64,000 nucleotides of DNA, taken from the NCBI RefSeq assembly GCF_012030425.1, contig NZ_JAAUVN010000003.1, positions 496,001 to 560,000 of the forward strand. Direction: 5' to 3'. The first letter of the stretch is position 1. Each line of letters opens with the position of its first letter. A program made the translations under genes and the position numbers. The notes beneath the pieces were generated by a model. The model had not been told where the DNA came from and made no database searches. It saw only the letters and a list, made by a program, of their open reading frames with translations. This DNA is from Sphingobacterium sp. B16(2022) (GTDB lineage Bacteria > Bacteroidota > Bacteroidia > Sphingobacteriales > Sphingobacteriaceae). Below are positions 55,529 to 63,807 of the stretch, piece by piece.

Positions 55529-56593
55529 ATGCAAGATTTTAAAAATGGAATAATCATACGTTACTTGACCGAAAAAAAATATAGGGTCCTCCGCCACAGC
55601 GTATTTGTAGTGGGGCTCCTTTTGCTTTTTTTCAATTCAGACATGAAGACAGAGCTATCTGATCCATATAAAACCTATCTACATTTATCAGTATGGATCG
55701 TTTTTGTATGTATGTTCTACATCAACATGTATCTGCTGATACCACGTTTTTTTTTCAAGGGAAGGTATGAGATCTATATAATATTATTAATCTTATTGGT
55801 TATTGGAAGTTTACTGATCGTCATGTATGTTTCCAATTATATGCATGTTATAACGGCTGCAAATTTAAAAGTTGATAAGCGGCAAAACATGAATTTTTTC
55901 AACGGGATCTTAGTCAGTATTCCCATTATTTTGACAACCACAACACTGAAACTTTTTAATCGTTGGATCAAAGACAATAAGAGAATATCTGAACTCAAAA
56001 ACCTGGCCCTAACATCTGAGTTAACTTCCCTAAGAAACCAGATACAGCCACACTTTTTGTTTAATATGTTGAATAATGTCAAAGCACTGATACGGAAAGA
56101 TCCTGAAATGGCAACGGAAGTCATTATCAAACTATCGGATTTTTTAAGATACCAGCTTTACGAAAATGATAACGATAAAACACTTTTAACTGGAGAAATA
56201 AACTTTATAACCAATTTTCTAAAATTGGAAGAAATAAGAAGAGATCATTTGAAAACGACCATACAATGCGAACCTGAACTCGTTAAAAAAAATATTTTCT
56301 TACCTCCGCATATTTTTACGGCCTTTATCGAAAATGCTATAAAATACAGTTTAAGTGCGACAGAAGGAACGTCCTTTATTCATATTTCCTTTATGGCAAG
56401 TGATGGGCAGCTTCACTTTGAATGCCGCAATTCCAAAGATCCAAAACTAGCCCTCAATCCTAACAAAAAATATAGCGGGCTGGGCCTCACCAATACTAAA
56501 CGTAGGTTAGAATTGTTATATCAAGATGATTATCAGTTAAATATTACTGTTCAAGAAACGGAATATAGCGTAAAATTAACGATCCCAATATGA
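55529..56593 (+). CDS. LytS-type sensor histidine kinase
   Basis: A 354-residue kinase with four N-terminal membrane helices (about 21-38, 48-67, 77-98, 122-141), a short coiled coil and the His_kinase domain: the phospho-acceptor His175 in RNQIQPHFLFNMLNNVKAL, then AFIENAIKYSL (N box) and GLGLTNTKRRLELLY (G box). No separate sensor domain, so the membrane segment itself probably senses. The stop codon overlaps the start of the response regulator gene (ATGA), giving translational coupling. Confidence 0.92.
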   Translation: MQDFKNGIIIRYLTEKKYRVLRHSVFVVGLLLLFFNSDMKTELSDPYKTYLHLSVWIVFVCMFYINMYLLIPRFFFKGRYEIYIILLILLVIGSLLIVMYVSNYMHVITAANLKVDKRQNMNFFNGILVSIPIILTTTTLKLFNRWIKDNKRISELKNLALTSELTSLRNQIQPHFLFNMLNNVKALIRKDPEMATEVIIKLSDFLRYQLYENDNDKTLLTGEINFITNFLKLEEIRRDHLKTTIQCEPELVKKNIFLPPHIFTAFIENAIKYSLSATEGTSFIHISFMASDGQLHFECRNSKDPKLALNPNKKYSGLGLTNTKRRLELLYQDDYQLNITVQETEYSVKLTIPI

Positions 56594-57303
56594 AGTGTAT
56601 TATAGTTGATGATGAACCTCTCGCTCGTGAAGAAATGAGCAATCTGGTACAAGAAATTTCAGCCCTTGAGATTGTAGGGGAATTTTCCAGCGCTATTGGG
56701 GCAATGGAATTTTTAAAAAATAATGCTGTTGATCTGCTATTTCTGGATATTGAAATGCCGACCATCAATGGTCTTGATTTTGCACAGTCATTGCCTACAG
56801 ATAAATTAGTGATTTTAACGACAGCATATAATCAGTATGCATTGCAGGGGTATGAACTTGACGCAATTGACTATCTCTTAAAACCGATCAAAAAGGAGCG
56901 ACTAGCAAAAGCGATAACGAAAGCAATCGCTTACCAAAAACTGTTGACATTTCATGAACAGAAAAACACATTTGAAGCCAGCAATGACAATTCTATACTG
57001 ATAAAATCAGATCGAAAATATTATAAAATCACCTTTGATGAAGTCAAATTCATTGAAGCCCTAAAAGATTATGTCGTGATCTATACTCGCAACAACAAAC
57101 TGATCACAGCCATGAACTTAAAAACAATCCATCAAAAACTGAACTCCGAACTCTTTATCCGGGTAAGTAAATCTTACCTGATCAATATGTCATTTATCGA
57201 TTCTTTCGATAGTCATACCATTTACATAGACGATGCAGAGATACCGATAGGAGAAATCTATCGCAACGATTTTTTCCAAAAATATACAAGTGGTCTTTTA
57301 TAA
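56590..57303 (+). CDS. LytTR-family response regulator
   Basis: A 237-residue regulator. Receiver domain with the acidic pair Asp7-Asp8 (IIVDDEP), phospho-acceptor Asp53 (LLFLDIEMP) and Lys near residue 103 (LLKPIKKERL). The C-terminal LytTR DNA-binding domain: LIKSDRKYYKITFDEVKFIEALKDYVVIYTRNNKLITAMNLKTI and FIRVSKSYLINMSFIDSF. It reads the adjacent LytS. LytTR proteins bind direct repeats spaced about two helical turns; such repeats occur twice in the upstream divergent region (55348-55379 and 55431-55462). Confidence 0.94.
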   Translation: MKCIIVDDEPLAREEMSNLVQEISALEIVGEFSSAIGAMEFLKNNAVDLLFLDIEMPTINGLDFAQSLPTDKLVILTTAYNQYALQGYELDAIDYLLKPIKKERLAKAITKAIAYQKLLTFHEQKNTFEASNDNSILIKSDRKYYKITFDEVKFIEALKDYVVIYTRNNKLITAMNLKTIHQKLNSELFIRVSKSYLINMSFIDSFDSHTIYIDDAEIPIGEIYRNDFFQKYTSGLL

Positions 57304-57315
57304 GAGTTCATTCGA

Positions 57316-57552
57316 TTAGGCAACATCAAAGCGTTCCAATAAATCAACTCGAATATTATGGCTGTCCAACAGATTGGTTAACTGGTCAATAGAACAGCCA
57401 GCTGTTTCTACTCGAAAAATCGAATCTTCATCGTCAAGATCTACTGTAGGGGAAAACACTTCCGGCATATTCAATTGCAATAATTGCATCAAAAAAATTT
57501 TGCTCTCTACTGTTTTTATTGAACTCTTAAAAATTAATACCTGCTTAACCAT
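57316..57552 (-). CDS. small ferredoxin-fold (HMA-like) protein without metal-binding Cys pair
   Basis: A 78-residue protein starting at ATG 57552 (MVKQVLIFKSSIKTVESK). The order strand-helix-strand-strand-helix-strand (VLIFKSS; VESKIFLMQLLQLN; FSPTVDLDDEDSIFRVET; SIDQLTNLLDSHN; IRVDLLE) is that of the heavy-metal-associated/ACT-like ferredoxin fold. The M-x-C-x-x-C loop of metal carriers is missing (residues around 9-12 are SIKT), and the only Cys is in the second half. It is convergent with the LytTR gene, 12 bp apart. Function unknown. Confidence 0.6.
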   Translation of the reverse strand: MVKQVLIFKSSIKTVESKIFLMQLLQLNMPEVFSPTVDLDDEDSIFRVETAGCSIDQLTNLLDSHNIRVDLLERFDVA

Positions 57553-57922
57553 GTTCTTTGAATTAGTTTTAACCAAATTATTCTGACTCTATCAAACCGG
57601 AATAGAGCATTGTTAAACAAATCTACTCGATATGGACTTACCAGATTTGAATTTTATACCAAAAGGTTAGATTATTATACGAAAATAGTCATATCAGCAG
57701 AATAACCGCAATATACTCCAGTACCTGCTCCAGCTAGCTTTAAGAGTATTAGATTTAATACTGAGTATAAATATAATTTGACAAGCACCCCAATATCAGA
57801 TATCAGCCTGAAATAAGATGGAAGCAGTTTTTGTTAGATACAATTAGTACCAGAAAAGCACTGCATAAATGACCACGCTTTCTTGTACTAATTGTATGCA
57901 GAAAATATTTAAATGTGATGAT
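57553..57922. other. spacer with a long imperfect hairpin
   Basis: No gene. 57841-57894 forms a hairpin with a perfect 10-bp outer arm CAATTAGTAC/GTACTAATTG and an inner AGAAA-x-GC/GC-x-TTTCT pairing, 29 bp beyond the GH92 stop codon on the minus strand. There is no T run, so it may be a terminator of another kind or a 3' UTR structure. Confidence 0.5.
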
Positions 57923-60178
57923 TTAGTTACCCCAGTTTTTATTGGCTTTATCACCCATAACAAATTCAAGTATCCCCCCTTTAAGAATATCCGCATGATC
58001 TAATTGTGCTGTATTCAAAGGTTGGCCATTCAATTTGGCCGACTGAATATATTTATTTTTTTCCGAAGCATTTTTTCCGATAATAACAAAAGACTTGCCA
58101 TTGGGAAGTTGTATACTCGCTTTTGAGAAGAATGGAGAACCTATGCTATAAGAAGTAAGTCCAGGAGTTACCGGATAGAATCCCATCTGTGAAAAAACAA
58201 CAAACGCTGACATACCCCCTCCGTCCTCATCTCCAGGTACTCCCATCAAGTCGTTTCTAAACCATTCTCCTACCAATTTGTGAATCCGTTTTTGTGTCAT
58301 CCAAGGCTGTCCCGCATAGTTGTATAGATATGGAATATGGAGCGAAGGTTCATTGGCCATAGAGAATTGTCCTACATTTCCGGTATGGTCAGGAAGCTGC
58401 GCATAAAAATCAAATTTAGATCTGCCCAAAGGTTGCTGGAACATATCGTCTAAATATTGAATAAACAGTTCATTACCACCCATCAATTTGATAAGATCCG
58501 GAATATTATGCTGTACATCCCAGCGGTATATCCAGGCATTATTTTCGCCATAATATTCACGCGCCCCCTGTCCTCCTGAAAACACATAATCAAAAGGCAT
58601 AATAAATTTTCCTTTATCGTCCTTTGGATGGAAAAATTTAGTTTGCTCATTGAATAGATTCCTATAGTTGAATGACTGTTTCATAAACAGTTCATAATCC
58701 GCTTTCATACCTAGCTCGTTGGCCAATTGGGCCAAGCACCAAAGATCATAGGACGTGCCCAAAGTTACTGCTACAGGTTGTCTTTTTTCAAAACCATTAA
58801 CCTCAGGTATTGTTTCTTTCTCATTAGGGTATAGTGCAGGTATATAGCCTTTTTCTTTAAAAAAATCATCCAATTTTCCGGCAGGTTTACCTGACCATGG
58901 CGCTAAAGTTTTTTCAGTAATGGCTCCCTTGGCCGCTAAATACGCTTTCTTAATATCGAAATTACGTACTCCTTTTCGGTAAGCATCCAACAAGGTGGCG
59001 ACACCATGATTGGAATTCATTCGCCTGCTATCGCCAGTTATTTCAGGAAAAGTAGGCAACCAAGGTTCCTTCATTTGTTCGGACATCCGAACAAATGAAT
59101 TCAAAATCAAGGCTTCATTATCCGAATCGAGCAATACCCGAAGCGGATGATGCGCCCTGTACGAGTCCCAGATCCAATCATCTGTAAAAAATGCTTTCCC
59201 TTGATCATCATGTACTTTTCCGTCAAATGCACTGTAATAGCGATTATCCTCAGAAATATTAACAGGACGCTCATAGGTCCGATATAAAGAAGTATAAAAC
59301 ACTTTTTTATCCGATTCATTTTCACCTTCTACAGCAATTTTCCCTAAAGCCTCATTCCAGATCTTTCGTCCATTGGCGGCTAATTTCTCTTGGTTAAAAT
59401 CCGTAATCTCACGTTTCAGATTGGCTTTTGCCTGTGCAACGTCGATAAAAGAAATACCGTACTTCATCCGTAAGGCTGATCCAGATTGGTCAAATTGCAA
59501 TACGATACAGGCATTTTTACCTGCAACTTCAGTACTTTTTTCCACTTTCGAGCCTTTCAAACCACTAATCGCTACTGGTTTTGATTCAGGCACAGCATAG
59601 ATATAGACACGGGTACCGTTACCGATATCCTGGGAACCGGAAAGCCCCTGACCATCCCACAGCAATTTTCCTTCATGTGAATTGAACTGCAGATACTTGT
59701 TTGATTTGGTAGGAAAAGTAAAGGTGTACATACCCGACTGATGTGATACCGCATAATCGACTTTGATATCCTCCTGATCCAACTGTACCGAATAAGAATA
59801 GGGATTTATTTCTTCCTGATCATAACTGTACAGTTGCACGGGTTTCAGATCGGATGGTAATTTTATCATCGGACTCAAGTTAAAAGCCGATTTTCCACGG
59901 TGACTCGTAACAATAAGCGGAAGACCAAATAAGCGATCTGAAGTGAAGTCCGCTCGCTCAGGATAAACCCGCAACATACTATTTGGTAGATGAACGGTCG
60001 GGTAAGTCGGCACCAATAAATGACTGATGTTTCCCATATAAGGATTGACATAATCCACATATTCTTTGGGGCCTTGAGTCTGAGAAAAACCTTTTAGCAA
60101 AAAAATCGAAAGAAAAGAACAGCAATATATTGTGCGTAATAGCGTATTCGATTTATGTTTAATAATCTTTTTTAACAT
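57923..60178 (-). CDS. GH92 family alpha-mannosidase-like glycoside hydrolase
   Basis: A 751-residue exported enzyme; ATG at 60178 (MLKKIIKHKSNTLLRTIYCCSFLSIFLLKGFSQ) gives the signal peptide. The beta-sandwich N-terminal part (YVDYVNPYMGN) is followed by the (alpha/alpha)6 barrel: the family signature GVPGDEDGGGMSAFVVFSQMGFYPVTPG with its catalytic acidic residues, WDSYRAHHPL, TFPEITGDSRRMNSNHGVATLLDAY, and ENNAWIYRWDVQHNI. GH92 enzymes are calcium-dependent exo-alpha-mannosidases acting on N-glycans or yeast mannan. It has no SusCD neighbour here. Confidence 0.93.
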   Translation of the reverse strand: MLKKIIKHKSNTLLRTIYCCSFLSIFLLKGFSQTQGPKEYVDYVNPYMGNISHLLVPTYPTVHLPNSMLRVYPERADFTSDRLFGLPLIVTSHRGKSAFNLSPMIKLPSDLKPVQLYSYDQEEINPYSYSVQLDQEDIKVDYAVSHQSGMYTFTFPTKSNKYLQFNSHEGKLLWDGQGLSGSQDIGNGTRVYIYAVPESKPVAISGLKGSKVEKSTEVAGKNACIVLQFDQSGSALRMKYGISFIDVAQAKANLKREITDFNQEKLAANGRKIWNEALGKIAVEGENESDKKVFYTSLYRTYERPVNISEDNRYYSAFDGKVHDDQGKAFFTDDWIWDSYRAHHPLRVLLDSDNEALILNSFVRMSEQMKEPWLPTFPEITGDSRRMNSNHGVATLLDAYRKGVRNFDIKKAYLAAKGAITEKTLAPWSGKPAGKLDDFFKEKGYIPALYPNEKETIPEVNGFEKRQPVAVTLGTSYDLWCLAQLANELGMKADYELFMKQSFNYRNLFNEQTKFFHPKDDKGKFIMPFDYVFSGGQGAREYYGENNAWIYRWDVQHNIPDLIKLMGGNELFIQYLDDMFQQPLGRSKFDFYAQLPDHTGNVGQFSMANEPSLHIPYLYNYAGQPWMTQKRIHKLVGEWFRNDLMGVPGDEDGGGMSAFVVFSQMGFYPVTPGLTSYSIGSPFFSKASIQLPNGKSFVIIGKNASEKNKYIQSAKLNGQPLNTAQLDHADILKGGILEFVMGDKANKNWGN

Positions 60179-60608
60179 GGTAAACAATTAAGTAATCAAC
60201 GGTTTAAGGAAAAATAACATTTAAGATCTTAAAGATAATTTATTTTGACAATATAGGGTCTATTTATAGCAGTATTATTTAGAAACTGTGATCTGTCCCG
60301 TTTGTTTTACTTTTTTAAACTGCCGTCCTTATATATTCCAGTTTATCCACAGCTATTCATCGTAACCAATTATTAAATTTGCTAACTTTCAGAGTATGGT
60401 ACGGTCAATCAATCTTCATCTTGTCCAGAAAGACACCTACCTTAAAACCACTGTAACTTCCTCAATAACAACGCGCAAATGAGATTAACATTTTCATGAT
60501 TGTTAAAAGAACCACTAGCGTTTAACATCATAAAATATTCACGTCTACCGGGGAGCAAGAGTAAATATTTAAATTCCTAACTTTAGATATAAAATCTATA
60601 AGCATACC
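60179..60608. other. divergent region, GH92 gene / Crp-family gene
   Basis: About 430 bases with no gene or clear repeat. Promoters for both genes must lie here. Confidence 0.4.
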
Positions 60609-61184
60609 ATGTCGGAGTTATTCAGAAAACATTTAGAAAAATTCGTTACGATTGATGATGAGACGTTTCATGAAATATTGAAATATTTTCACACAAAACA
60701 GGTCGCCAAAAAAGAAAATTTACTGCAGGAAGGCCAAGTTTGCAAGCACCATTATTTTGTTGTTCATGGTTTACTCCGTAAATTCTTTATCAATGAAAAA
60801 GGTACCGAACAAACGACAGAATTTGCTATCGAAACCTGGTGGCTCACCGATAATATTGCATATGAGCATAAACAAACGACGTCCTGTTACATTCAAGCAG
60901 TAGAAAAAACGCAAGTGCTATATATAGATCAGGAAAGTCAAGAAAAACTTTTAGCTGCATTTCCGGTTATGGAACGCTATTTTCGATTTATCTATCAAAG
61001 AGCATATGCCGCCGCACAGTTGCGCGTACACTATCTTTTTTCATTATCTAAAGAGGAGTTTTATTTAAGTTTGGCGCATAAACACCCTGAATTTGTACAA
61101 AGAGTACCTCAATATCTTATTGCCTCTTTTCTTGGTTTTACGCCAGAATATTTAAGTGAAATCCGGAAGAAAAGTGTTTCTTAA
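60609..61184 (+). CDS. Crp/Fnr-family transcription regulator
   Basis: A 191-residue protein with a cyclic-nucleotide-binding-like beta roll (residues ~20-115: KKENLLQEGQVCKHHYFVVHGLLRKFF..EQTTEFAIETWWLTD) and a short C-terminal HTH (FVQRVPQYLIASFLGFTPEYLSEIRKK). The cNMP phosphate-binding Arg/Gly signature is not clear, so the ligand may differ from cAMP. Gene pairs of this type with an AhpD-like protein are frequent in Bacteroidota, which supports that it controls the gene 75 bp downstream. Confidence 0.88.
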   Translation: MSELFRKHLEKFVTIDDETFHEILKYFHTKQVAKKENLLQEGQVCKHHYFVVHGLLRKFFINEKGTEQTTEFAIETWWLTDNIAYEHKQTTSCYIQAVEKTQVLYIDQESQEKLLAAFPVMERYFRFIYQRAYAAAQLRVHYLFSLSKEEFYLSLAHKHPEFVQRVPQYLIASFLGFTPEYLSEIRKKSVS

Positions 61185-61259
61185 ACCAGTTTAACTTTTT
61201 AAAATTTTACAATACCCATTTTTGTACTGTTAACAATAAATATTAAAAAAAATAAAACT

Positions 61260-61712
61260 ATGCAAAATCGTATTAATATCGGTTCGGTAGAACCCAATGC
61301 ATTAAAGGCAATGATGGGCCTTGAAACGTATATCTCTCAAGCTCCGATTTCAAAATCGCTAAAAGAGCTTATTAAAATTCGTGCTTCTCAAATTAATGGA
61401 TGTGCTTATTGCATCGATATGCACACCAAGGATGCGTTGAAAAACGGAGAAACAAACCAACGTATTTTTCTGCTAAGTGCATGGCATGAAACACATGATA
61501 TTTTTACCAAAGAGGAAAAGGTAGTGCTAAAAATTACAGAAGAAGTAACACTAATCCATAAAAACGGATTAACTGACGAAACCTACGACAAAGCTTTAAA
61601 GTTCTTTTCCGATAATCAGATTGCTCAAATCATCATGGCAGTTGTAGTGATTAATGCCTGGAACAGAATTGCAATCAGTGGCCATCTAAAAATAGAAGAA
61701 GCCCACGGATAA
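61260..61712 (+). CDS. AhpD-like / carboxymuconolactone decarboxylase family protein
   Basis: A 150-residue cytoplasmic protein with the AhpD core motif KIRASQINGCAYCIDMHTKDA (C-x-x-C plus His) near residues 42-62, so it is probably a peroxidase-type thiol oxidoreductase and not a true decarboxylase. The helical core continues with RIFLLSAWHETHDIFTKEE and NQIAQIIMAVVVINAWNRI. It follows the Crp-type regulator and is closed by a terminator. Confidence 0.9.
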   Translation: MQNRINIGSVEPNALKAMMGLETYISQAPISKSLKELIKIRASQINGCAYCIDMHTKDALKNGETNQRIFLLSAWHETHDIFTKEEKVVLKITEEVTLIHKNGLTDETYDKALKFFSDNQIAQIIMAVVVINAWNRIAISGHLKIEEAHG

Positions 61713-61722
61713 AGCTCTTTAA

Positions 61723-61757
61723 AAGAAACCGTATATTTTCTTATCTACGGTTTCTTT
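61723..61757 (+). terminator. terminator after the AhpD-like gene
   Basis: AAGAAACCGTA/TACGGTTTCTT stem with a 12-base loop, followed by a short pyrimidine tract, 10 bp after the stop codon. Confidence 0.8.
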
Positions 61758-61793
61758 CCAACTCACTTACCTTCTCAACTACTAACATCTTAA

Positions 61794-61813
61794 CTTGCTA
61801 ACCTCTTAGCAAG
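61794..61813. repeat. 8-bp inverted repeat with 4-base loop
   Basis: CTTGCTAA and TTAGCAAG are perfect complements around CCTC. It lies between the terminator and the first DnaA-box-like sequence. Confidence 0.6.
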
Positions 61814-61908
61814 TGACACAATAATCCAGCGACGTAGTAAATTGTTAAAACCTACTCACCACATAAGTTTCTAACATTTAAACAAGTATACAGTCTCCTT
61901 CGAAACAC

Positions 61909-62558
61909 TTATTCACACATTTCAACACGTTTTCCACATTTTGTTAACAACACAGAAAGACAAAATGGAAATTTGCACTAAAACAACCTCAAAAAACCGC
62001 TTTCCACAGTTTTACTGACAATATGTGGAGAAAGTAATTAACATTGTTAGCTCAATAATGTTAATTAACAAAAATTCAATTTCTATCAACAAGATATGCA
62101 CTTATGAACATAAAACGCAGATAAAAGACGAGATTCAAACTATTTACACCGAACACCAAACTTTAATTTATTGAGTTATCAACATGTTATCCACACATTA
62201 GCGATATTTAATTACTGAAAAATTTGAATTCGTCAAAAATATGCGCAAATAACACTAAAATCGAACATTGTGCATATTATGTGGAAAAAGTAATCCACAC
62301 CTATTCAACATCCAATTTCATTCACACAAAAACAACTATTACTCACAATATGTGGATATCTTGGCATTTATCATTTACAATTAAAGGTTCTCAAAATTAT
62401 TTATCACCTGTATCGTACAATTTTTCCACTTATATTAACATGTTATCCACATTTTATAAACATCCTTTATAAAACAAAAATAACGGTATTCAAAAAAATG
62501 AAAATTAGGGGTCAATTAACCATTTTGTGAACAGCATGTGGAAAAAGTAATTAACATT
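61909..62558. other. candidate chromosomal replication origin (oriC)
   Basis: A cluster of DnaA-box-like nonamers (consensus TTATNCACA) on both strands. Perfect: TTATTCACA 61909, TTATCCACA 62187 and 62443. One mismatch: TTTTCCACA 61930, TTCTCCACA (minus) 62024, TTATCAACA 62176, TTTTCCACA (minus) 62280 and 62537, TAATCCACA 62291, TCATTCACA 62318, TTACTCACA 62339, ATATCCACA (minus) 62351. Three copies of a longer repeat ATGTGGAnAAAGTAAT start at 62023, 62279 and 62536. AT-rich throughout, no genes. In Bacteroidota the origin need not be next to dnaA, and no dnaA is seen here. Density is the main support; strand skew was not computed. Confidence 0.6.
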
Positions 62559-62995
62559 ACTAAATAGTATATTCTGCCCAGCTATAAGATGTATAAAATT
62601 TAAAAAAGAAATTTTCAACTAATAGCAACGTATACCCGATATAAGGTTAGTATAATCCAAAAATAAAATCGAATGCATTTTTTTTAAAGCATGATGATCG
62701 GGATAAAATAAGCAATCACTAAAAAAACAGGTCGGTAAAAAGAATTTATTGTGCTTATGGATCGGGGTCGACAATCGAAATTATCTCAAATAAAGGATAA
62801 TTCTGATTGAATTACAATAATTTTTAAAAATATCAAGATTCATGTTGCCACATATAAACCGCCTTATTTATGCCAACAGACGCTTTTACGAGAATTTAAA
62901 CGCTTTAAGCCAAAAAATATTAGCCATTGGTTAACTTTTGTACAGATAAAATACTTATATTGCATAGCTATATGATGAGGACCTAAGATATTTCA

Positions 62996-63631
62996 ATGGC
63001 TAGAAAAACTTACCAAGGAGAAAAAAACAACAAAAGTAGAACGATGAATAAGCTGATTCAGGCTGTTGGAATTGTTCTAAAAAATAAAGGATATACTGGA
63101 TTAACGGTCAGTAATATTACAGCCGAAGCTGGTGTAGATAGAAAACTCGTCTCTGTTTATTTTGGTTCCGTAAACAATCTCATTGAAACCTATATTAAAG
63201 GTAAAAACTATTGGGATACCATTAACGAAAGTGCGATAAATCTCTTAACTACTGCTCCCGAAACAAGTACACGCCTCATTCTTGAAAATCTATTATTGAC
63301 GCAACTTGAACATTTCACGAACGACGAAGAAATGCAAAAAGTTGTGCTCTGGCAGATTAGTGAAAATACAGAGCTCATGGCTCACGTGATAGCAAACAGA
63401 GAGGAAATTTACCCCTTACTTTTTCCCAAAGCCGATCAGGAACTAAAAGATCAACAAGTAGATCTAAGAGCGATTTCAAGTATCTTGGTTGCCGGTATTT
63501 ATTATCTTGTCCTGCATACCAAAACAACTAATAGCACATTTTGCGAAATAGACCTCACAACAGACCAAGGAATGGGAAGAATTAAAACAACAATTAAAAA
63601 AATATTAGAAGATACCTATAGCATAGTTTAG
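62996..63631 (+). CDS. TetR-family transcription regulator
   Basis: A 211-residue regulator: basic N-terminal tail, then the TetR HTH (KLIQAVGIVLKNKGYTGLTVSNITAEAGVDRKLVSVYFGSVNNLIETYIKGKNY, residues ~19-73). The C-terminal ligand-binding part is helical and variable. It is next to the candidate origin and alone in its strand segment, so its target is not obvious. Confidence 0.88.
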   Translation: MARKTYQGEKNNKSRTMNKLIQAVGIVLKNKGYTGLTVSNITAEAGVDRKLVSVYFGSVNNLIETYIKGKNYWDTINESAINLLTTAPETSTRLILENLLLTQLEHFTNDEEMQKVVLWQISENTELMAHVIANREEIYPLLFPKADQELKDQQVDLRAISSILVAGIYYLVLHTKTTNSTFCEIDLTTDQGMGRIKTTIKKILEDTYSIV

Positions 63632-63807
63632 CGTGGCCAAGTCACGAAGTGACGGAGCAGAACCCGAACTTTCCAACCTACTCACGCTCCAACGACCTAA
63701 CAGTATCACGTTCTTTATAACATCATTATGTGACTTCATTACATTGGATATACCTCTCATAATCACTAATTTTAATCAGTGTTAAGCATATAATAATTAT
63801 GAGAATT

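Larger units (their letters stand above)
61713..62995. other. 1.28-kb gene-free AT-rich stretch
   Basis: No credible coding sequence; the 82-codon frame at 62224-62472 consists mostly of repeat-like DnaA-box sequence. It contains a terminator, a hairpin CTTGCTAA-CCTC-TTAGCAAG at 61794-61813 and the candidate origin. The right part (62560-62995) has no further boxes. Confidence 0.6.

Noticed and set aside
62224..62472. 82-codon open frame between the AhpD-like and TetR genes
   Set aside because: It consists largely of DnaA-box-like repeats read as codons (VEKVIH, NMWIS), has no clear start context and lies inside the candidate origin.
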